A DNA stretch of 64,000 nt from Dyella_A sp051962475 (GTDB lineage: Bacteria; Pseudomonadota; Gammaproteobacteria; Xanthomonadales; Rhodanobacteraceae), in assembly GCF_051962475.1 (NCBI RefSeq), contig NZ_JBQCCF010000064.1, positions 1-64,000 on the forward strand, read 5' to 3'. The position numbers and the translations under genes were made by a program. Position 1 is the stretch's first letter. Each line of letters opens with the position of its first letter. Positions 60,158-64,000 of this stretch are shown here, one piece after another. A model generated the notes under the pieces. It saw only the letters and a program-made list of their open reading frames with translations, searched no databases and was not told the DNA's origin.

Positions 60158-61498
60158 TCACCCTCCTCGGATAGCCCAGAGCTGCAGGTCGAGACCGGCG
60201 AACTCGCTGCCGAAATGGAAGGCGATGCCGCCGGAGGTCTTCAACTCGCGCCACATCGGCGAGTGCTTGTCGAACTCGAAGTACAGATAGCCCGCGTTGT
60301 ACGGGATCTGCCGCGGCGCCACCGGCATCGGGCTCACCCCGATGCCCGGCAGTTGCAGGTTGACCAGATCGCGAATCTTCTCCACCGGGCCGATCTTGGA
60401 CACCGCCGGCAGCTGCCGGCGCAGGTCCTCGGACTTCAGATCCGCCTTGGCCGCCAGCACGAAGGCGGCGGTGTCGAGCAGGGTGAGGTCCGGTACCACC
60501 GCCACCCATACGCCGAACTTGCGCTGCTGCAGCGGGATCGGCGTGGCGGTCTGCTCCATCACCGCGCTGAGACTGTTGCGCAGCGCGACGATCACCGGCT
60601 CGAAACTCTCGCGCAGCGCCTCGTGGCGATACGCGGGGAACGCGCTGGGCCGCTTGCCCGGCGCGGTGAACGTGGCCAGCTCGCCGGCCATCATCACCAT
60701 CACGCGATACAGCTCCTCCGGATGCACCAGCGGCGCTTCGGCCAGGTGCGCCACCAGCGGCTGGCAGCGGTTGACCACCTGCAGCAGCAGGAAGTCGGCG
60801 ATCTCCGCCGCGCCGCCGCGGTCGGTCACCGCTACGCGGCTGGCCAGCGCCTCGCCCCGCTGATGCAGCAGGCCGAGCAGTTCAGTGAGGAAGGTCACCA
60901 GCCGTGGCACCGCTTCCACGCTGAAGCCGCTGGGCATGAAGCTCTCATCCAGCATCACGCGACGGTCGGAGCGGCATTCCACAATGCGCGCCAGCGGCAG
61001 CCGGGTGAGGCCCTCCAGCGGCTGCGATTCGGGCAGCAGGCGCGCGGTCATGCCGCCTACTTCGAGCAGCGCGGTGCCGTCGGTGCTGCCGGAGGCGTCG
61101 CGCACTTCGGCCTCACGCACGCGGTAGCGGAACAGTTTTTCTGCAGGCGCTTCGGGACGGCCGCTGTCGGGCTGGGTCGGCGAGCGCAGCGGCAGAGTGA
61201 GGTAGACGGTCTGGTCGCGCCAGTTGCCGTCCACGTCCAGCGGCGGCGGTAGCGGATCGTCGCCGGGCATGGCGAACGGCGTGCCGTCGGGAAATACGCC
61301 GCGCGCGCGCTTGATGCCGAGCTTGCCCACGGCGAGCAGGTCGGTTTCCAGCTCCAGCTCGGTGAAGCCCCAGGTGTAGGGACGCAGCGCCCCGGCGCGC
61401 AGCTCGACGAAGCGCTCCAGGTAGCGCTCGTGCTGCTGCAGGTGCTGGGGCCGCAGAAACAGCCCTTCGCTCCATACCACTTTGTTGTTCTGCGTCAT
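60158..61498 (-). CDS. tssK: Type VI secretion baseplate protein TssK
   Basis: 446 residues from ATG 61498, which gives the usual TssK N-terminus NNKVVWSEGLFLRPQHLQQ and length; in-frame ATG 61513 and 61537 are alternatives. Further family patterns are ELETDLLAVGKLGIKRARGV and the C-terminal NAGYLYFEFDKHSPMW. TssK trimers link the baseplate to the TssL/TssM complex. Four bases separate its stop from tssL. Confidence 0.95.
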   Translation of the reverse strand: MTQNNKVVWSEGLFLRPQHLQQHERYLERFVELRAGALRPYTWGFTELELETDLLAVGKLGIKRARGVFPDGTPFAMPGDDPLPPPLDVDGNWRDQTVYLTLPLRSPTQPDSGRPEAPAEKLFRYRVREAEVRDASGSTDGTALLEVGGMTARLLPESQPLEGLTRLPLARIVECRSDRRVMLDESFMPSGFSVEAVPRLVTFLTELLGLLHQRGEALASRVAVTDRGGAAEIADFLLLQVVNRCQPLVAHLAEAPLVHPEELYRVMVMMAGELATFTAPGKRPSAFPAYRHEALRESFEPVIVALRNSLSAVMEQTATPIPLQQRKFGVWVAVVPDLTLLDTAAFVLAAKADLKSEDLRRQLPAVSKIGPVEKIRDLVNLQLPGIGVSPMPVAPRQIPYNAGYLYFEFDKHSPMWRELKTSGGIAFHFGSEFAGLDLQLWAIRGG

Positions 61499-61561
61499 TC
61501 GCTTTGCGCCCATCTCGAAAAGGTTCAACGTCGGCATGGCACCGACGCTTCGTGCATGCGC

Positions 61562-62938
61562 TTACCGTCGCGCGCTGTTGCGCCGCGCCGACTTCAGCCG
61601 CGCCAGCTGTTCCTCGTAGGCCCGCGCGAACTCGTCGCCGAACAGGCGCCGGAAGCAGTCGTCGGGGTTCTTGATCAGCGCCTCGAAGTTCTCGCGGTAC
61701 TTCTCCCAGTACTTCGCCTTGCCGCCGAAGGCCGAGCGCTTGCCGCCATCGACCTCCTGCTCCAGCCGGTCCGGGCCGAAGTGCGCCAGCAGCGACTCGA
61801 ACGCCGCGCGCACGCCGGCGAGCATCGCCATCTGATGGCAGCGGATGTCGTCGAACGCGTCGTCGAACGCGGCCGGTCCGGAGAGGAACGCAGCGTTGGG
61901 CGGCGAGAGGATCTTCTGCAGCGCCTCATCCGCATTCGGCGCGAACTTCAGCGGGTTGTTCTCCGAACGCTGGATGATGGTGACCGGCAGGCGGAAGGTG
62001 TTCTTGATCTCGGCGCGCGCGCGCAGCACGTCCATCACGCCGTCGACCACGATGCCGAGCATCTGCTGCACGTCCGGCGACAGGGGCATGGCGCCGGACG
62101 GAGCCGCCATCGCTGGCGCCGACGCGGCCGGAGGCGGCGCGGCGGAAAACGGTGCGGCTGCCGGTGGCGCGAAGGCGGGCGCCGGAGCCGGGGCGGGAGC
62201 AGGCGACCGCGGCGCGAAATCGCCCACGGTCAGGTCCCAGTTCTCCGGCAGCGCCTGCGCCTGGCGCTGCCCCTCGGTGGTCGGCGGACGGAAGTGGTCT
62301 TCCATGCCCGCGCTGTGGTTCCAGCCGGGCGTGGCCGGCGTGGGACCGGCAGGGGCCGGCGCCGACGAGGCGAACGGCGCATCGAGAAAGCTCAGCGGAT
62401 CGAGATCGGCGCCCCCCAGCGGCGAGGCGTCGGGTATCAGGCCGCCATCGCGCAGGCCACCGCCCGCCGGCGCCGCGGGCCCGAGGCCCAGATCCAGGAA
62501 GTCGTCCAGCGGATCGGCCGCGCGCGGAGGAAACGGCGACGACGAAGGCGGCGGCGAGGTGGCGAAGATGTCTACCGGCGCGGGCGCCGGGGCGGGAGCT
62601 GGCGCGACGGGCGCGGCCGCCTGCACGTTCACCGACACCTCGAACGAGTCGATCTGCAGGCGATCGCCGTGCTTGAGCGCGGAGGGCTCGCCCTTCACCA
62701 GCGGCACGCCGTTGAGCAGCATGCCGTTGGTGCTGCGGTCCTCGATGAAATAGATGCCGTTGAGGCAGCGGATCATGGCGTGCACGCGTGACACGCCCGA
62801 CGAGCTCAGCACCCAGTCGCAATCCTCCGAGCGGCCGATGCTGCCATCACGGCCTTCGAACGCCTTCTGGCTGCGGCTGCCGAATTGCGCGGCATGCGCC
62901 CCGGTTACCGCCAGTACCAAGGTGGGTATCGTCGACAC
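61562..62938 (-). CDS. tagH: T6SS-associated FHA-domain protein TagH
   Basis: 458 residues from GTG 62938, preceded by AAAGGGGAG; an in-frame GTG at 62971 lacks a ribosome-binding site. The N-terminal FHA domain (about 5-105) shows GSIGRSEDCDWVLSS, GVSRVHAMI and DRSTNGMLLNGVPL, the Arg, Ser and Asn that grip phosphothreonine. A Pro/Ala-rich linker (110-290) follows, then the TagH C-terminal domain (CFRRLFGDEFARAYEEQL). It should bind PpkA-phosphorylated partners and switch on the secretion system. Confidence 0.92.
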   Translation of the reverse strand: MSTIPTLVLAVTGAHAAQFGSRSQKAFEGRDGSIGRSEDCDWVLSSSGVSRVHAMIRCLNGIYFIEDRSTNGMLLNGVPLVKGEPSALKHGDRLQIDSFEVSVNVQAAAPVAPAPAPAPAPVDIFATSPPPSSSPFPPRAADPLDDFLDLGLGPAAPAGGGLRDGGLIPDASPLGGADLDPLSFLDAPFASSAPAPAGPTPATPGWNHSAGMEDHFRPPTTEGQRQAQALPENWDLTVGDFAPRSPAPAPAPAPAFAPPAAAPFSAAPPPAASAPAMAAPSGAMPLSPDVQQMLGIVVDGVMDVLRARAEIKNTFRLPVTIIQRSENNPLKFAPNADEALQKILSPPNAAFLSGPAAFDDAFDDIRCHQMAMLAGVRAAFESLLAHFGPDRLEQEVDGGKRSAFGGKAKYWEKYRENFEALIKNPDDCFRRLFGDEFARAYEEQLARLKSARRNSARR

Positions 62939-63032
62939 GCTCAGCTCCCCTTTGCTGCTTGGGCCCGGCACGCCGGCGTCTGCGCGCCGTGTCGTGCCGC
63001 GGCCTGGTGATGACGCGGGTCGGCCAGCGCGC

Positions 63033-63572
63033 TCATGGCTCGCTTCCGCCGGCCTGCAGCAGGCTCATCGCCCGCTCGATGTAGCTGGTGCGGCGCGCCT
63101 CGAACTGCGTGGCATCGAGCGCGGCCATCAGGTTGATCGCGGCCACCGTGGCGCGCGCGGTGAGGTGTTCGGCCGGCGGCACCGGCGTTTCCTGCGCTGC
63201 CGGCGCCAGGCTGCCGCCCGACCAGCCTGCCGCCGCGGCGATCCACGCACCCAGCGCCTTGTAGCCGCCGGCGTGGGCGAACTCGAACGCGGCGCGCCGG
63301 TTGCTCTCGCTGGGATCGCGCACCCACTGTTCGGCCAGCGAGGCACCGATGCGATCCTCCTGCGACAGCGGCTGGTCGCGCGCGCACTGGCACAGCCAGG
63401 CCACCGCGTAGCGCTTGGGCATCAGCCGCGCGAGCAGCTTCAGTGCGTCCTGTGCCTGGCCGGCGGCAAGCAGCTCCTGCACCGCGGTCTGCGGCGACAT
63501 GTCCGCACGCAGCCGGGCACTGGCGTCCGGGGTGAGTTCCATCTGGACCGAGGCGTGGATGACTGCCGACAT
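63033..63572 (-). CDS. Conserved T6SS-linked protein of unknown function
   Basis: 179 residues, mostly helical, with MSPQTAVQELLAAGQAQDAL and LMPKRYAVAWLCQCARDQPL near the start, and a conserved-looking AFEFAHAGGYKALGAWIAAA. No signal peptide. It lies 14 bases after vgrG and 94 bases before tagH. It resembles small uncharacterised proteins found in T6SS clusters (possibly the DUF6931 type), but I cannot assign a mechanism. A VgrG accessory or helper role is possible from position. Confidence 0.75.
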   Translation of the reverse strand: MSAVIHASVQMELTPDASARLRADMSPQTAVQELLAAGQAQDALKLLARLMPKRYAVAWLCQCARDQPLSQEDRIGASLAEQWVRDPSESNRRAAFEFAHAGGYKALGAWIAAAAGWSGGSLAPAAQETPVPPAEHLTARATVAAINLMAALDATQFEARRTSYIERAMSLLQAGGSEP

Positions 63573-63586
63573 GCCTGATTCCCCCG

Positions 63587-64000
63587 TCAGCCGATCATGA
63601 TGATGCCGCCGGAGACCTGGGTCATGGCGTCACCCTTGACCGAAGTCATGGTGCCCTTGACCGTGGTCATGGCGGTGCCGGCCACTTCGAGCATGCCGTC
63701 CGAGTGGGCCTTGAGACTGGCGCCGGCGCCCAGGTCCATGGTGGCGCCGGCCTTGATGCCGACCTCCACCTGCCCCTCGATCTTCACGCCGATGTCGCCG
63801 GTGATCTTGATGTTGAGGCCCTTGATCTCGATGTCGCCCGAGCTCTTCATCACGATGCTCGACGCGCCGGTGACCAGCTCGATCTCGGTACCTGCACTGA
63901 GCTTGAACTTCTGCCCGATGCTGGTGGTGCCGTTCATCGTGACGTCGAGCGTGTCGCCGTTCTGCACGGTGACCTTGCGGTCGTGCTTGATCGTCTCGGT
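63587..64000 (-). CDS. vgrG: VgrG (TssI) spike protein, C-terminal part
   Basis: Partial gene entering from the right edge; the last 137 codons are seen. TETIKHDRKVTVQNGDTL followed by alternating short strands (SSGDIEIKGLNIKITGDIGV, KAGATMDLGAGASLKAHSDG) is the gp5-like beta-helix needle of VgrG. There is no effector extension: it ends in VSGGIIMIG. The apparent GTG at 63967 is internal. It is the first visible gene of the minus-strand T6SS operon. Confidence 0.9.
   Translation of the reverse strand, partial: TETIKHDRKVTVQNGDTLDVTMNGTTSIGQKFKLSAGTEIELVTGASSIVMKSSGDIEIKGLNIKITGDIGVKIEGQVEVGIKAGATMDLGAGASLKAHSDGMLEVAGTAMTTVKGTMTSVKGDAMTQVSGGIIMIG

Overview
The window is GC-rich, densely coded chromosomal DNA from a Gram-negative bacterium. 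FeoAB, a TonB-dependent receptor, an EfpL/YeiP paralogue, a leucine-degradation (liu) cluster, REP-type palindromes and an HSI-I-like type VI secretion system point to a gammaproteobacterium, probably Xanthomonadales/Lysobacterales (Rhodanobacter/Dyella-like). The lineage is an inference; no rRNA or other marker gene is present. No tRNA, rRNA, CRISPR array, insertion sequence or phage gene was recognised.

Layout. (1) 1-8.2 kb: the end of an amidohydrolase, an amino-acid permease coupled to a trimethylamine-dehydrogenase-like flavoprotein, a GNAT acetyltransferase, small membrane proteins and a TPR-GGDEF diguanylate cyclase. (2) 8.3-9.9 kb: liuB (methylcrotonyl-CoA carboxylase beta), interrupted by an in-frame TAA at codon 207. 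(3) 9.9-21.2 kb: a galactosamine/tagatose-type sugar locus. A minus-strand operon (AgaS-like SIS protein, two PfkB kinases, TonB receptor, clan GH-D glycosidase) diverges from a plus-strand operon (class I aldolase, amidohydrolase, DeoR regulator) over a short gap full of GAAA repeats. (4) 21.2-23.6 kb: feoA-feoB-Cys-rich protein, with a Fur-like palindrome. (5) 23.7-27.8 kb: liuC, liuD and liuE. The liu set is therefore split by about 13.9 kb of sugar and iron genes. (6) 28-33 kb: a second COG1228-like amidohydrolase, three GNAT acetyltransferases, a YdeI-like protein, an SDR dehydrogenase and efpL. (7) 33-64 kb: a FUSC membrane protein, then a T6SS cluster.

The T6SS cluster has tssA on the plus strand. 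On the minus strand, entering from the right edge, come vgrG (partial), an unknown gene, tagH, tssK, tssL, tssM, tagF, pppA, ppkA and a small SHOCT-like membrane protein. tssB, C, E, F, G, H and J and hcp are not in the window. Between tssA and the ppkA end lies a two-partner secretion locus: tpsB, a 2872-residue tpsA and an unknown exported protein. The phosphorylation module is elaborate. The kinase carries four ATVVQP-like threonine motifs plus a C-terminal FGE-sulfatase-like domain. TssL carries the same motif near its N-terminus, TagH has an FHA domain, and TagF is fused to what looks like a catalytically dead PP2C domain next to an intact PppA.

Most notable observations: the liuB nonsense codon, the split liu cluster, the nested inverted repeat filling the tpsB-tpsA gap, the shared kinase/TssL phospho-motif, the TagF-pseudophosphatase fusion, and a TMADH-like enzyme with Glu in place of the substrate-cage Tyr60.
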